From JANSWY01 sp965243755 (GTDB lineage Bacteria; Bacteroidota; Bacteroidia; Cytophagales; Cyclobacteriaceae): a stretch of DNA of 64,000 nucleotides. Position 1 is the stretch's first letter. Every line of letters starts with the position of its first letter. The stretch spans positions 1,798,001 through 1,862,000 of the forward strand of contig CBDEVW010000003.1 in NCBI GenBank assembly GCA_965243755.1. The letters run 5' to 3'. The notes beneath the pieces are model-generated. The model did no database searches. It was not told the origin of the DNA and saw only the letters and a program-made list of their open reading frames with translations. Below, piece after piece: positions 35,943 to 44,585 of this stretch. The translations under genes and the position numbers were made by a program.

Positions 35943-36502
35943 TAACCCCTTCTACCGATCGATCCAATAGGGATGGTGAGTTGAAATCTAAATGCCCAGG
36001 GACTGTTGTAGGGTGAAGCGGTGTTTTCCTGCCATGTAATGTTATAAAGACCAATGATATTGAATTGTGTACCGGGGTTTCCACTAGAATATCCTAACCC
36101 AAAGAAATAACTATCGAATCCTTGACGAATATTATTATCTGGATCGGTAATGTTTACAAATTCGAAATTGAGATATTCAAATTCAGTATAGGCAAAAAAC
36201 TTTTGGGCCACATTAAACCGGCCAAATGCCCTTGCACCATAATCATTTGTACTAATATCAACCTGCGGATAAGTTGTATATTGATATGGAACACCAACTC
36301 CGGCTGAAAGTCGTTCAGTTAGCATGCATCCAATTATTGGCGAGGCGCTTACAGAAAAAACATCATTACTGAAGCTTAATCCAAACCCACCACCAGTATA
36401 CAATCGATCAACCAATTTAGAGTTTTCAGAAACCGAAACTTGTGCATTTCCCTGGTGGGTGACACATGCAATAAAAAGCAAAATGAATAGTAACGTTCTC
36501 AA
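35939..36502 (-). CDS. Small outer-membrane beta-barrel protein, unknown function
   Basis: 187 residues with a signal peptide (about 1-21, LLFILLFIACVTHQGNAQ). Alternating hydrophobic strands follow (GGGFGLSFSNDVFSVSASPIIG, FFAYTEFEYLNFEF, FRFQLTIPIG), consistent with an eight-strand or similar barrel in the outer membrane. I cannot name a family. It is 8 bases downstream of the DivIC/FtsB gene on the same strand, and its stop codon overlaps the DinB stop by 4 bases. Confidence 0.85.
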   Translation of the reverse strand: MRTLLFILLFIACVTHQGNAQVSVSENSKLVDRLYTGGGFGLSFSNDVFSVSASPIIGCMLTERLSAGVGVPYQYTTYPQVDISTNDYGARAFGRFNVAQKFFAYTEFEYLNFEFVNITDPDNNIRQGFDSYFFGLGYSSGNPGTQFNIIGLYNITWQENTASPYNSPWAFRFQLTIPIGSIGRRGY

Positions 36503-36510
36503 TTGTATGT

Positions 36511-36804
36511 TTAATTTTTGTCAACTACAACGAAAACATCCTCGTCAGGTTTCTTCATGAAGTACTTTTCACGTGCAAACCTCTCCAGCAACTCTTTATT
36601 ATTCATGAGTGCTTCTCTATCAGCCTCTACCTGTTGAATTTTACGCTCATAGAAGACCTTTTCAGCTTCCAGATCCGATAGCTTCCCCCTTAATTTTGAA
36701 TGAGTGAAAATATCTGCCGAATCAATAAAAAGCATCCAGACGATAAAAAACAGACCTACTAAAAAGTAAAAACTTCTGAAGATTTTTGGTACCTTGTTCA
36801 ACAT
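36511..36804 (-). CDS. DivIC/FtsB-family septum formation initiator
   Basis: 97 residues with one membrane segment (about residues 10-27, FYFLVGLFFIVWMLFIDS) followed by a coiled coil (KLRGKLSDLEAEKVFYERKIQQVEADREAL) and the family end LERFAREKYFMKKPDEDVFVV. The protein should join FtsL and FtsQ in the divisome at the septum, periplasmic side. Lies downstream of eno beyond its terminator, so it probably has its own promoter. Confidence 0.93.
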   Translation of the reverse strand: MLNKVPKIFRSFYFLVGLFFIVWMLFIDSADIFTHSKLRGKLSDLEAEKVFYERKIQQVEADREALMNNKELLERFAREKYFMKKPDEDVFVVVDKN

Positions 36805-36837
36805 CTATGTAAGATTTGACATTAAAGATATAAAAAA

Positions 36838-36861
36838 AAGTCTCAATAAGTATTGAGACTT
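36838..36861 (-). terminator. Intrinsic terminator after eno
   Basis: A perfect 10-base stem, AAGTCTCAAT at 36838-36847 with ATTGAGACTT at 36852-36861, loop AAGT. On the minus strand it is followed by a run of eight Ts (36832-36839). It lies 25 bases after the eno stop codon. Confidence 0.92.
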
Positions 36862-36885
36862 TCTAATGTAGGTGGTTATACACCC

Positions 36886-38163
36886 CTATTTTTTGGGAAA
36901 TTTGGCAGTTTCTCCTAATTCCTCTTCAATACGAAGTAACTGATTGTACTTAGCCATTCTATCAGATCTGGAGGCAGATCCTGTTTTAATTTGTCCGGCA
37001 TTAGTTGCTACAGCAATATCAGCGATTGTAGCATCTTCGGTTTCTCCTGATCTATGTGAAATAACTGCCGTAAACCCGGCTTTGTGTGCCATCTCAATAG
37101 CGTCTAGTGTCTCAGACAAAGTACCAATCTGATTTACCTTAATCAGAATGGAGTTTGCACTCTTCTCCTCGATTCCTCGTTGCAAGAATTTCACATTGGT
37201 CACAAATAAGTCATCTCCTACCAATTGACACTTATCTCCGATCTTAGCAGTTAACATTGCCCAAGCTTCCCAGTCAGTCTCTGCGCATCCATCCTCAATT
37301 GAGTCAATAGGATATTTGCTGATAAGCTCAGCAAGGTAATCTACCTGTTCTTCTTTCGATCTTACTGCACCACTATCTCCTTCAAATTTCTTGTAGTTGT
37401 ACTTGCCATCTTCATAAAATTCTGATGAAGCGCAATCAAGAGCAATGGTTACATCATCTCCAGCTTTGTATCCAGCCTTTTCAATAGCATCTAGAATACT
37501 TCCTAATGCTTCTTCTGTACCGCCTGAAAAATTTGGTGCAAACCCACCTTCATCACCTACAGCTGTACTTAAGCCTTTAGCTTTTAAGATACTCTTCAGG
37601 TTGTGGAAAATTTCAGACCCCATTCTCAGAGCCTCAGTGAATGTAGGAGCCCCTACAGGTCTGATCATGAATTCCTGAAATGCGATGGGAGCATCTGAAT
37701 GTGATCCTCCGTTGATGATGTTCATCATTGGTACCGGGAGTGTATATGCATTTACACCTCCAATGTATTTATATAATGGAAGTCCCATTTCCATAGCTCC
37801 TGCTTTTGCAACTGCCAATGAAACTCCAAGAATCGCATTTGCTCCAAGTTTACCTTTGTTATCAGTACCGTCCAACTCGATCATGATCTTATCAATCAAT
37901 CGCTGATCAGTTACAGGAAATCCGATAATTTCCGGTGCGATAGCATCATTTACGTTTTCAACTGCCTTGAGGACTCCTTTTCCCATGTACTGAGACTTAT
38001 CTCCATCTCTCAACTCCACTGCTTCATTCTCACCAGTTGAAGCTCCTGAAGGTACCGCAGCTCTACCCAAAAAACCATTTTCAGTCACTACATCCACTTC
38101 AATCGTAGGGTTTCCCCTTGAATCAAAAATTTGACGGGCGTGAACGCTTTCAATTAAACTCAT
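36886..38163 (-). CDS. eno: Enolase
   Basis: 425 residues, the glycolytic enzyme that interconverts 2-phosphoglycerate and phosphoenolpyruvate. All hallmarks are present: ARQIFDSRGNPTIEVDV, VPSGASTGENEAVELRD, NIINGGSHSDAPIAFQEFMI, TAVGDEGGFAPN, GDDLFVTN, the catalytic ISHRSGETEDATIADIAVA, and IKTGSASRSDRMAKYNQLLRIEEELG. It begins 6 bases after carA on the same strand and has a strong terminator behind it. Confidence 0.99.
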   Translation of the reverse strand: MSLIESVHARQIFDSRGNPTIEVDVVTENGFLGRAAVPSGASTGENEAVELRDGDKSQYMGKGVLKAVENVNDAIAPEIIGFPVTDQRLIDKIMIELDGTDNKGKLGANAILGVSLAVAKAGAMEMGLPLYKYIGGVNAYTLPVPMMNIINGGSHSDAPIAFQEFMIRPVGAPTFTEALRMGSEIFHNLKSILKAKGLSTAVGDEGGFAPNFSGGTEEALGSILDAIEKAGYKAGDDVTIALDCASSEFYEDGKYNYKKFEGDSGAVRSKEEQVDYLAELISKYPIDSIEDGCAETDWEAWAMLTAKIGDKCQLVGDDLFVTNVKFLQRGIEEKSANSILIKVNQIGTLSETLDAIEMAHKAGFTAVISHRSGETEDATIADIAVATNAGQIKTGSASRSDRMAKYNQLLRIEEELGETAKFPKK

Positions 38164-38169
38164 CGTCTT

Positions 38170-39273
38170 TTAATTTTTAGTTAGTAATTGTAAAAATTGA
38201 TCAAATAAATACCTGGAATCATGAGGTCCAGGCGATGACTCAGGATGGTATTGTACAGAAAATGCTTTCTTACCATTGACTGAAATACCCTCTACTGTAT
38301 CATCATTTAGGTTTGTATGGGTCAAAGTAACTTTATTCGAATTTTTTACTGCTTCCATGTCCACTGCAAAACCGTGATTCTGGCTGGTGATTTCACTTTT
38401 ACCAGACAATAAGTTTTTCACCGGGTGATTTATTCCTCTATGGCCATGGTGCATTTTATAGGTTGATATATCATTGGCTCGGGCAATGATCTGGTGCCCA
38501 AGGCATATACCAAAAAGTGGTTTATCTTCATTTAGAATTGCACTTACGGTTTCCACTGCATAATCCATCGCTGCAGGATCACCCGGACCATTGGATACAA
38601 AATATCCATCTGGTTGCCATGCCTGCATTTCCTCAAACTTTGTGGTAGCCGGAAATACTTTGCAATAAATCCCTCTCTCTGTCAGGTTTGATAAAATTGA
38701 TTTCTTTACTCCAATATCCAATACTGCCACTTTCACCTTTGCATCCTCCGGGCCCAATTCATATGACTTACTGGTAGTCACTTTAGTTGCTAATTCCAGA
38801 GATTCCATCGAAGGCACTTTCTCCAGTTCCTTTTTCAATTCCTTCAGGTCAAAAATCTCGGAAGAAATTATCGCATTCATAGCACCTTTACTTCGAATGT
38901 GCTTTACCAGTTTTCTGGTGTCAACATTGGCAATACCTACTGTATTGTTTTTTTCCAGATACTGTTGCAGGCCATCATCAGCTGTGTTCCTACTATATTC
39001 TTTGGAAAAGGAATTGACAACCAACCCGGTTATTTGTGTGTTTGAAGATTCCTGTTCTTCATCATTTACCCCATAATTTCCAATGTGGGATGTGGTGTTA
39101 ACAATGATTTGCCCAAAGTAAGATGGATCCGTGTATATCTCCTGATATCCGGTCATTCCAGTATTGAAACAAATCTCTCCTCCAGATGTACCTTTTTTTC
39201 CAATGGCCATGCCATGAAAAACTGTACCATCTTCTAACATCAAAATTGCTGCTGAACCGCTAATATATTTCAT
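38170..39273 (-). CDS. carA: Carbamoyl-phosphate synthase small subunit
   Basis: 367 residues. The subunit hydrolyses glutamine and passes ammonia to the large subunit for carbamoyl phosphate in arginine and pyrimidine synthesis. The N-terminal domain has EICFNTGMTGYQEIYTDPSY and TRKLVKHIRSKGAMNA. The class I amidotransferase has the nucleophile Cys in FGICLGHQIIA, then YKMHHGHRGINHPV, and the His-Glu pair in QYHPESSPGP. carB is not in the window. It starts after the rplQ terminator and continues into eno. Confidence 0.98.
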   Translation of the reverse strand: MKYISGSAAILMLEDGTVFHGMAIGKKGTSGGEICFNTGMTGYQEIYTDPSYFGQIIVNTTSHIGNYGVNDEEQESSNTQITGLVVNSFSKEYSRNTADDGLQQYLEKNNTVGIANVDTRKLVKHIRSKGAMNAIISSEIFDLKELKKELEKVPSMESLELATKVTTSKSYELGPEDAKVKVAVLDIGVKKSILSNLTERGIYCKVFPATTKFEEMQAWQPDGYFVSNGPGDPAAMDYAVETVSAILNEDKPLFGICLGHQIIARANDISTYKMHHGHRGINHPVKNLLSGKSEITSQNHGFAVDMEAVKNSNKVTLTHTNLNDDTVEGISVNGKKAFSVQYHPESSPGPHDSRYLFDQFLQLLTKN

Positions 39274-39338
39274 TTGGTAGTAGTAGTTTCCAAATTAATT
39301 TTAGGACAATGTTGTCTAGCGAACTCCGAAAAGTCCGA

Positions 39339-39346
39339 CAAAAATA
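39339..39346 (-). promoter_or_regulatory. Probable -7 element of the carA-eno operon
   Basis: Minus strand TATTTTTG, a full TAnnTTTG match, between the rplQ terminator (39384-39411) and the carA ATG, about 65 bases upstream of it. The -33 half is not clear. Its position right after a terminator supports independent transcription. Confidence 0.5.
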
Positions 39347-39383
39347 AGAATTAATCCTTAACTCGTAAGCATGGACAAAAAAA

Positions 39384-39411
39384 AAGGGATCAGACAATTG
39401 CCTAATCCCTT
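39384..39411 (-). terminator. Terminator after rplQ, end of the S10-spc-alpha run
   Basis: Stem AAGGGAT at 39384-39390 with ATCCCTT at 39405-39411, extended by an AGG/CCT-type inner pairing. Transcribed on the minus strand it is followed by a run of Ts (39376-39385). It lies 21 bases after the rplQ stop. Confidence 0.88.
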
Positions 39412-39431
39412 ATTATATCGTTCGATTGTTA

Positions 39432-40040
39432 TCAATCTTTCTTTTCTTCTTCAGATGAATCTTCATTTTGAGGCGCATCGTCTGCAGATGTATCCTCAGC
39501 AGTTTCCTCCGCCTTAGCTTCAACTTCCTCTGCCACTTCTGCTTCAGGTGCTTCTACCTCCTCTACAGTTGTTGCTTCTTCAGCTTTCACCTGCTCAGTA
39601 GTCTCATCTGACTTCTTCTTACCACCTCTTCTGCTTCTTCTGGTCTTGGCTTTAGCTGGTTTGGCTTCTTCAAGCAATAACTCATTAAAGTCAACCAACT
39701 CCATCATACACATTTCTGCATTGTCACCAAGTCTGTAACCAGTTTTGATTATTCTGGTGTAACCTCCGGGTCTGTTACCAACTTTATCCGCTACTTCACC
39801 AAATAAAACCTTTACAGATTCTTTGTCCTGAAGATAAGAGAAAACAGTTCTTCTTGAATGAGTACTGTCATCCTTCGCTTTGGTAATCAAAGGCTCCACA
39901 TATTTCTTAAGCGCTTTAGCTTTAGCTACAGTGGTGTTAATTCTCTTATTAACAATCAATGAGCTAGCCATGTTAGAAAGCATCGCCTTTCTGTGCGAAG
40001 CTGTTCTTCCTAAGTGATTAAATTTCTTACCGTGTCTCAT
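39432..40040 (-). CDS. rplQ: Ribosomal protein L17 with long acidic tail
   Basis: 202 residues, compared with about 120-130 in most bacteria. The L17 core is at about 1-120 (MRHGKKFNHLGRTASHRKAM, then KAKALKKYVEPLITKAK and the domain end near MMELVDFNE). After a basic linker (KTRRSRRGGKKK) comes an approximately 70-residue Glu/Ala/Thr-rich tail to the end (NEDSSEEEKKD). Extended L17 tails are found in other Bacteroidota. Last gene of the alpha-type group, 5 bases after rpoA. Confidence 0.98.
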   Translation of the reverse strand: MRHGKKFNHLGRTASHRKAMLSNMASSLIVNKRINTTVAKAKALKKYVEPLITKAKDDSTHSRRTVFSYLQDKESVKVLFGEVADKVGNRPGGYTRIIKTGYRLGDNAEMCMMELVDFNELLLEEAKPAKAKTRRSRRGGKKKSDETTEQVKAEEATTVEEVEAPEAEVAEEVEAKAEETAEDTSADDAPQNEDSSEEEKKD

Positions 40041-40045
40041 TTCAA

Positions 40046-41035
40046 TTATTCCTCATCAAGTTTGTACTTAGAAAGATCCATACCAAAAGTAAGGTTCTTC
40101 TCAGCAACCAACTGTTCCAATTCAGCTAATGATTTCTTTCCAAAGTTTCTGAATTTCATCATATCAGAAATTTCAAGTCTTACAAGGTCTCCAAGCGTCT
40201 TCACATCAGCCGCTTTCAGACAGTTATAAGCTCTTACAGAAAGATCAAGATCATTCAACTGAGTTTTCAATAATTTTCTCATGTGCAACAACTCCTCATC
40301 CACAGCCTCAGGCTCTCCCTTGTCATGTGTATCAAGGATCATCGTCTGATCTGAGAATAACATGAAGTGTTGTATCAATATATTTGCTGCACCTTTCAAT
40401 GCATTTTCAGGGTGAATTGAGCCATCAGTCTCGATATCGAGGATCAATTGCTCATAGTCAGTCTTTTGTTCAACCCTTGTATTTTCTATAGAATACTTCA
40501 CATTCTTAATCGGTGTGAAGATTGCATCTATTGGAATAAATCCAAATACCTGATCTGCTGGCTTATTTTCTTCCGAAGTAACATAACCTCTTCCTTTTTC
40601 TACAGTAAGTTCAATTTCAAACTGTGCAGAAGGATCAACATTACAAATTACATGATCAGGGTTCAGGATCTCGAATGAAGTAGTAGATCCTGCGATATCA
40701 CCAGCTTTAAATTGTGACTGGTTTGATATAGCAACAGTGATCTTATTATCAATTACATCAGAGATCTTTTTGAATCTAACCATCTTAAGATTCAGAATAA
40801 TTTCAGACACATCTTCAATTACTCCTTCAATGGTTGAGAACTCATGCAATACGCCAGGTACTTTAATACCTGTAATTGCATAACCTTCCAACGAAGACAG
40901 TAAAATTCTTCTTAATGCATTACCAATGGTTACCCCGTATCCTCTTTCGAGAGGTTTAAAGGTAAAAAGACCATGAAAGTCATCAGCCTTCTCCATCACT
41001 ACCTTTTCGGGCATTTGAAATGCAAGTATTGACAT
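40046..41035 (-). CDS. rpoA: RNA polymerase alpha subunit
   Basis: 329 residues. The N-terminal assembly domain (about 1-230) has FTFKPLERGYGVTIGNALRRILLSS and GAANILIQHFMLFSD. After a linker, the C-terminal DNA and activator-binding domain is at about 245-315 (DLSVRAYNCLKAADVKTLGDLV, then FGKKSLAELEQLV). The alpha dimer starts assembly of the polymerase. Located between rpsD and rplQ, as in most bacteria. Confidence 0.99.
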   Translation of the reverse strand: MSILAFQMPEKVVMEKADDFHGLFTFKPLERGYGVTIGNALRRILLSSLEGYAITGIKVPGVLHEFSTIEGVIEDVSEIILNLKMVRFKKISDVIDNKITVAISNQSQFKAGDIAGSTTSFEILNPDHVICNVDPSAQFEIELTVEKGRGYVTSEENKPADQVFGFIPIDAIFTPIKNVKYSIENTRVEQKTDYEQLILDIETDGSIHPENALKGAANILIQHFMLFSDQTMILDTHDKGEPEAVDEELLHMRKLLKTQLNDLDLSVRAYNCLKAADVKTLGDLVRLEISDMMKFRNFGKKSLAELEQLVAEKNLTFGMDLSKYKLDEE

Positions 41036-41061
41036 ATTAGAATTATTTAATGTGGAAATTA

Positions 41062-41667
41062 TTATTTTGAGTAAAGTTCAACTATCAGTTGTTCTTTAAT
41101 GTTTTCAGGTATCTCCTCTCTTGAAGGAGGGTTTAGATATTTACCAGTCATCTGGCTTCCATCCCACTCTAACCAACCGTATTTTGCTACAGATCTACCT
41201 GCCAGGCTATCAGTGATTGCTTCTAGAGATTTTGACTTCTCTCTTACACCAATCTGATCACCATTTCTTAAATGATAACTTGGTACGTTAACGATTTCTC
41301 CGTTAACAGTAATATGTTTGTGAAGAACCAGCTGTCTGGCAGCTCTTCTTGTAGGTGCTATACCTAATCGATATACTACATTGTCGAGTCTTGCTTCCAA
41401 CAATTGTAAAAGCACCTCACCAGTGATTCCACCTTTTCTTGTTGCTTTTTCGAAAGCATTAGCAAATTGTCTTTCAAGAAGACCATAAGTATATTTTGCT
41501 TTTTGCTTTTCAGCAAGCTGAATTGCATATTCAGATTGTTTTCTTCTTCGACCTCTTCCATGCTGTCCAGGAGGATAGCTCTTCTTCTGAAGTGCCTTAC
41601 TTGGACCGAAAATAGGGTCGTTAAATTTCCTAGCTATCTTGGTCTTAGGACCTGTGTACCTTGCCAT
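41062..41667 (-). CDS. rpsD: Ribosomal protein S4
   Basis: 201 residues. The N-terminal MARYTGPKTKIARKF is the type without the zinc cysteines. The S4 RNA-binding domain is at about 90-155 (RLDNVVYRLGIAPTRRAARQLV, then HKHITVNGEIVNVPSY). S4 helps start 30S assembly and may regulate its own operon. It sits between rpsK and rpoA. Confidence 0.99.
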   Translation of the reverse strand: MARYTGPKTKIARKFNDPIFGPSKALQKKSYPPGQHGRGRRRKQSEYAIQLAEKQKAKYTYGLLERQFANAFEKATRKGGITGEVLLQLLEARLDNVVYRLGIAPTRRAARQLVLHKHITVNGEIVNVPSYHLRNGDQIGVREKSKSLEAITDSLAGRSVAKYGWLEWDGSQMTGKYLNPPSREEIPENIKEQLIVELYSK

Positions 41668-41689
41668 TTCTTATCTATCAATTTAGCTA

Positions 41690-42082
41690 TTAAACTCTTC
41701 TTCTTTTTGGAGGTCTGCATCCATTGTGAGGTAGTGGAGTTACATCTTTGATCATTGTAACTTCGATACCATTGTTCTGGATAGTTCTGATAGCAGATTC
41801 TCTACCTGCACCAGGACCCTTCACAAATACTTCCACTTTTCTAAGACCTAGTTCGTAGGCCGTTTTAGAACAGTTCTCAGCAGCTACCTGGGCAGCATAA
41901 GGAGTGTTCTTTTTGGAACCTTTGAAGCCCATTTTACCAGCAGAAGCCCAAGATATCACCTGACCCTGATTATTGGTTAGGGAAATAATGATGTTATTGA
42001 AAGAAGCCTTGATGTGTGCCTGTCCGATAGGCTCAACAACTACGACTCTTTTCTTTGCTTTATCTTTTCTCTTTTGTGCCAT
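41690..42082 (-). CDS. rpsK: Ribosomal protein S11
   Basis: 130 residues. The core AHIKASFNNIIISLTNNQGQVI, WASAGKMGFKGSKKNTPYAAQ and the invariant end HNGCRPPKRRRV are present. S11 lies on the 30S platform. It follows rpsM by 9 bases. Confidence 0.99.
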   Translation of the reverse strand: MAQKRKDKAKKRVVVVEPIGQAHIKASFNNIIISLTNNQGQVISWASAGKMGFKGSKKNTPYAAQVAAENCSKTAYELGLRKVEVFVKGPGAGRESAIRTIQNNGIEVTMIKDVTPLPHNGCRPPKRRRV

Positions 42083-42091
42083 TACCTAATA

Positions 42092-42469
42092 CTATTTAGT
42101 AGCCTTCTTCTTGTTAGCAACAGTTTTTCTCTTTCCTTTTCTGGTTCGTGCGTTATTCTTAGTTTTCTGACCTCTAACAGGAAGACCTCTTCTATGTCTC
42201 AAACCTCGATAGCATCCAATGTCTAGCAATCTTTTGATGTTAAGCTGAACTTCAGATTTCAACACACCTTCTACCTTAAAGTTTTCACTAATAATAGTAC
42301 GAATAGCGTTTGATTCATCATCGTTCCACTCCCCTACTTTCTTATTTGGGTCAATACCCGCCTCTGAAAGAATTTTTTGAGCAGTACTTTTACCAATACC
42401 AAATATATAGGTAAGTCCAATCTCACCTCTCTTATTATCTGGAATATCGACTCCTGAAATCCTTGCCAT
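42092..42469 (-). CDS. rpsM: Ribosomal protein S13
   Basis: 125 residues. MARISGVDIPDNKRGEIGLTYIFGIG at the start and RGLRHRRGLPVRGQKTKNNARTRKG near the end are typical. The protein is in the 30S head and contacts P-site tRNA. The basic tail ends KKKATK. It starts 2 bases after the rpmJ stop. Confidence 0.99.
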   Translation of the reverse strand: MARISGVDIPDNKRGEIGLTYIFGIGKSTAQKILSEAGIDPNKKVGEWNDDESNAIRTIISENFKVEGVLKSEVQLNIKRLLDIGCYRGLRHRRGLPVRGQKTKNNARTRKGKRKTVANKKKATK

Positions 42470-42471
42470 AA

Positions 42472-42588
42472 CTATCCTTGCCTTTGTTTAAATTTTGGAT
42501 TCTTTTTATTGATTACATATACCTTACCCTTTCTTCGGATAACTTTGCAATCTGCACTTCTTTTCTTTACTGATGCCTTTACCTTCAT
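42472..42588 (-). CDS. rpmJ: Ribosomal protein L36
   Basis: A 38-residue gene read on the minus strand from ATG 42586-42588 to TAG 42472-42474. The product begins MKVKASVKKRSADCKVIRR and ends KFKQRQG. Only the first of the zinc-binding cysteines is obvious (ADCKVIRRKG), where classical L36 has CxxC, so this is the form without a full zinc site. It lies between infA (4 bases upstream) and rpsM. Confidence 0.96.
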   Translation of the reverse strand: MKVKASVKKRSADCKVIRRKGKVYVINKKNPKFKQRQG

Positions 42589-42592
42589 GGTA

Positions 42593-42811
42593 CTATTTGT
42601 ATCTATAAACAATTCTACCTTTAGTCAAATCATAAGGTGACATTTCCAATTTCACTCTATCTCCAGGTAAGATTTTGATATAGTTCATCCTCATCTTTCC
42701 CGAAATATGAGCAATCACCTGATGTCCGTTCTCTAATTCCACACGAAACATTGCATTTGACAATGCTTCAACAATGGTTCCGTCTTGTTCTATGGAAGCT
42801 TGTTTTGCCAT
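42593..42811 (-). CDS. infA: Translation initiation factor IF-1
   Basis: 72 residues, a single S1/OB domain: IEQDGTIVEALSNAMFRVEL, then GHQVIAHISGKMRMNYIKIL and GDRVKLEMSPYDLTKGRIVYRYK. It binds the ribosomal A site during initiation. It follows secY by 6 bases. The map gene often found between secY and infA in other Bacteroidota is absent here. Confidence 0.99.
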   Translation of the reverse strand: MAKQASIEQDGTIVEALSNAMFRVELENGHQVIAHISGKMRMNYIKILPGDRVKLEMSPYDLTKGRIVYRYK

Positions 42812-42817
42812 GTCAAA

Positions 42818-44134
42818 TTATGCTACTGCTATATTTTGAGATCTACCTTTGATTTTACCACTTTTCATCATTCCTTCATAATGACGCATCAACAAGTAAC
42901 TTTCGATTTGTTGCAGCGTATCCAGAATCACTCCAACCATGATGAGTAAAGATGTTCCCCCGTAAAACTGAGCAAAATCACTACTAACATTGGCCATCAT
43001 CGCAAAAGCTGGCATAATCGCAACTACCGCCAGGAAGAAAGATCCTGGTAAAGTTACTTTAGTCAAAACATTGTCAATGAACTCAGAGGTTTGTTTACCA
43101 GGCTTTATACCTGGAATAAATCCTCCGTTTCTCTTCATATCATCAGCAATTTGATTTGGATTAATCGTAATTGCCGTATAAAAGAATGTGAATACAATAA
43201 TTAATACAGCGAACAACGTATTGTACTGCCACGAATCAATCTGACTGAATGTGGTACCTACGTAGTTTGCAATGTCACTGCTGTCTGCCCATATTCCAGC
43301 CAGGAGTGCAGGAACAAACATTAATGACTGAGCAAAGATAATTGGCATCACTCCAGCACTATTCACCTTCAATGGAATGTACTGTCTTTGTCCACCATAC
43401 ACTTTGCTTCCAACAACCTGCTTTGCATATTGAACAGGAATTCTTCTTACCGCCTGCACCAACGCCACAACTCCCATTACTACAAAGAACAAGGCTAAAA
43501 TTTCCAGCAAGAATATTAGTGCCTGACTCATACCTCTTGCCATTGCTTCCTGTATGATACTACCAGGGAATCTGGAAATGATCCCGATCATAATTAGCAT
43601 GGAAATACCGTTACCAATACCTTTATCAGTAATTTTTTCCCCAAGCCACATACAGAATATGGTACCTGCCGTTAAGATCACCATAGAAGTCAAAAGAAAT
43701 AGATTCTCGTTGATCAAAATGGCATCACTGCTTACTGTACCTTTAATATATCCCACAGATTGCGCCATACATATTGCAATGGTCAACAACCTGGTGATTT
43801 GATTAATTTTCTTTCTTCCGCTATCTCCCTCTTTCTGTAATTTCTGGAAATAGGGCACTGCAACTGTAAGAAGTTGCAACACAATAGATGCAGAAATGTA
43901 AGGCATAATACCTAACCCGAAAACAGAAACATTACTAAAAGCTCCCCCAAGGAAGTTATCCATAAAGCCAAGAATACCTTCAACTTTACCACCTACTTTA
44001 GAGGGGTCAATGCCAGGTAATACGATGAATGATCCCAGTCTGAAAATGATAAGAAATCCTAAAGTGTTTAGGATCCTTACTCTCAAATCTTCGATCGAAA
44101 AAATATTCTTTATGGTAGTAATAAATTTTTTCAT
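42818..44134 (-). CDS. secY: SecY preprotein translocase channel
   Basis: 438 residues, the ten-helix inner-membrane channel of the Sec system. Seen: LRVRILNTLGFLIIFRLGSFIVLPGID at the N-terminus, FGLGIMPYISASIVLQLL, GEKITDKGIGNGISMLIMIGI, the segment YTAITINPNQIADDMKRNGGFIPGI, and PGKQTSEFIDNVLTKVTLPG. It exports unfolded proteins with SecE/G and SecA. Placed between rplO and infA in the usual order. Confidence 0.99.
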   Translation of the reverse strand: MKKFITTIKNIFSIEDLRVRILNTLGFLIIFRLGSFIVLPGIDPSKVGGKVEGILGFMDNFLGGAFSNVSVFGLGIMPYISASIVLQLLTVAVPYFQKLQKEGDSGRKKINQITRLLTIAICMAQSVGYIKGTVSSDAILINENLFLLTSMVILTAGTIFCMWLGEKITDKGIGNGISMLIMIGIISRFPGSIIQEAMARGMSQALIFLLEILALFFVVMGVVALVQAVRRIPVQYAKQVVGSKVYGGQRQYIPLKVNSAGVMPIIFAQSLMFVPALLAGIWADSSDIANYVGTTFSQIDSWQYNTLFAVLIIVFTFFYTAITINPNQIADDMKRNGGFIPGIKPGKQTSEFIDNVLTKVTLPGSFFLAVVAIMPAFAMMANVSSDFAQFYGGTSLLIMVGVILDTLQQIESYLLMRHYEGMMKSGKIKGRSQNIAVA

Positions 44135-44137
44135 GCC

Positions 44138-44584
44138 TTACAGGGTAACTACTTCTCCACCTAATTTCTCAATAGCTTCTTTTGCCGTCTTAGAGAAGGA
44201 ATGAGCGGTTACCTTAACCTTAGCCTTCAATTCACCTCTACCTAAGATTTTAACGATATCGTTCTTGGCTACTAAACCGTTATCTTTCAATAATTCCAAA
44301 GTAATTTCTTCCGCTTTGGTCTTATCAATTAGTTCCTGAAGATCATCAAGATTTACAGGTTTAGTTTCAATTCTATTTGGGCTGGTAAAGCCAAATTTTG
44401 GAACCCTTCTTTGAAGAGGCATTTGACCTCCTTCAAAACCAAGTTTTCTGCTGTAACCAGATCTTGATTTAGCTCCTTTGTGACCTCTGGTAGACGTTCC
44501 TCCTCTTCCGGATCCCTGTCCTCTACCAACTCTTTTATTAGTCTTTACCGAACCTTTAGCAGGTTTTAATGTATTTAATCTCAT
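44138..44584 (-). CDS. rplO: Ribosomal protein L15
   Basis: 148 residues. The glycine and arginine-rich N-terminal stretch RVGRGQGSGRGGTSTRGHKG and the fold region KLGFEGGQMPLQRRVPKFGF are typical of L15. It follows rpmD by 1 base and precedes secY by 3 bases. Confidence 0.99.
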   Translation of the reverse strand: MRLNTLKPAKGSVKTNKRVGRGQGSGRGGTSTRGHKGAKSRSGYSRKLGFEGGQMPLQRRVPKFGFTSPNRIETKPVNLDDLQELIDKTKAEEITLELLKDNGLVAKNDIVKILGRGELKAKVKVTAHSFSKTAKEAIEKLGGEVVTL

Positions 44585-44585
44585 C

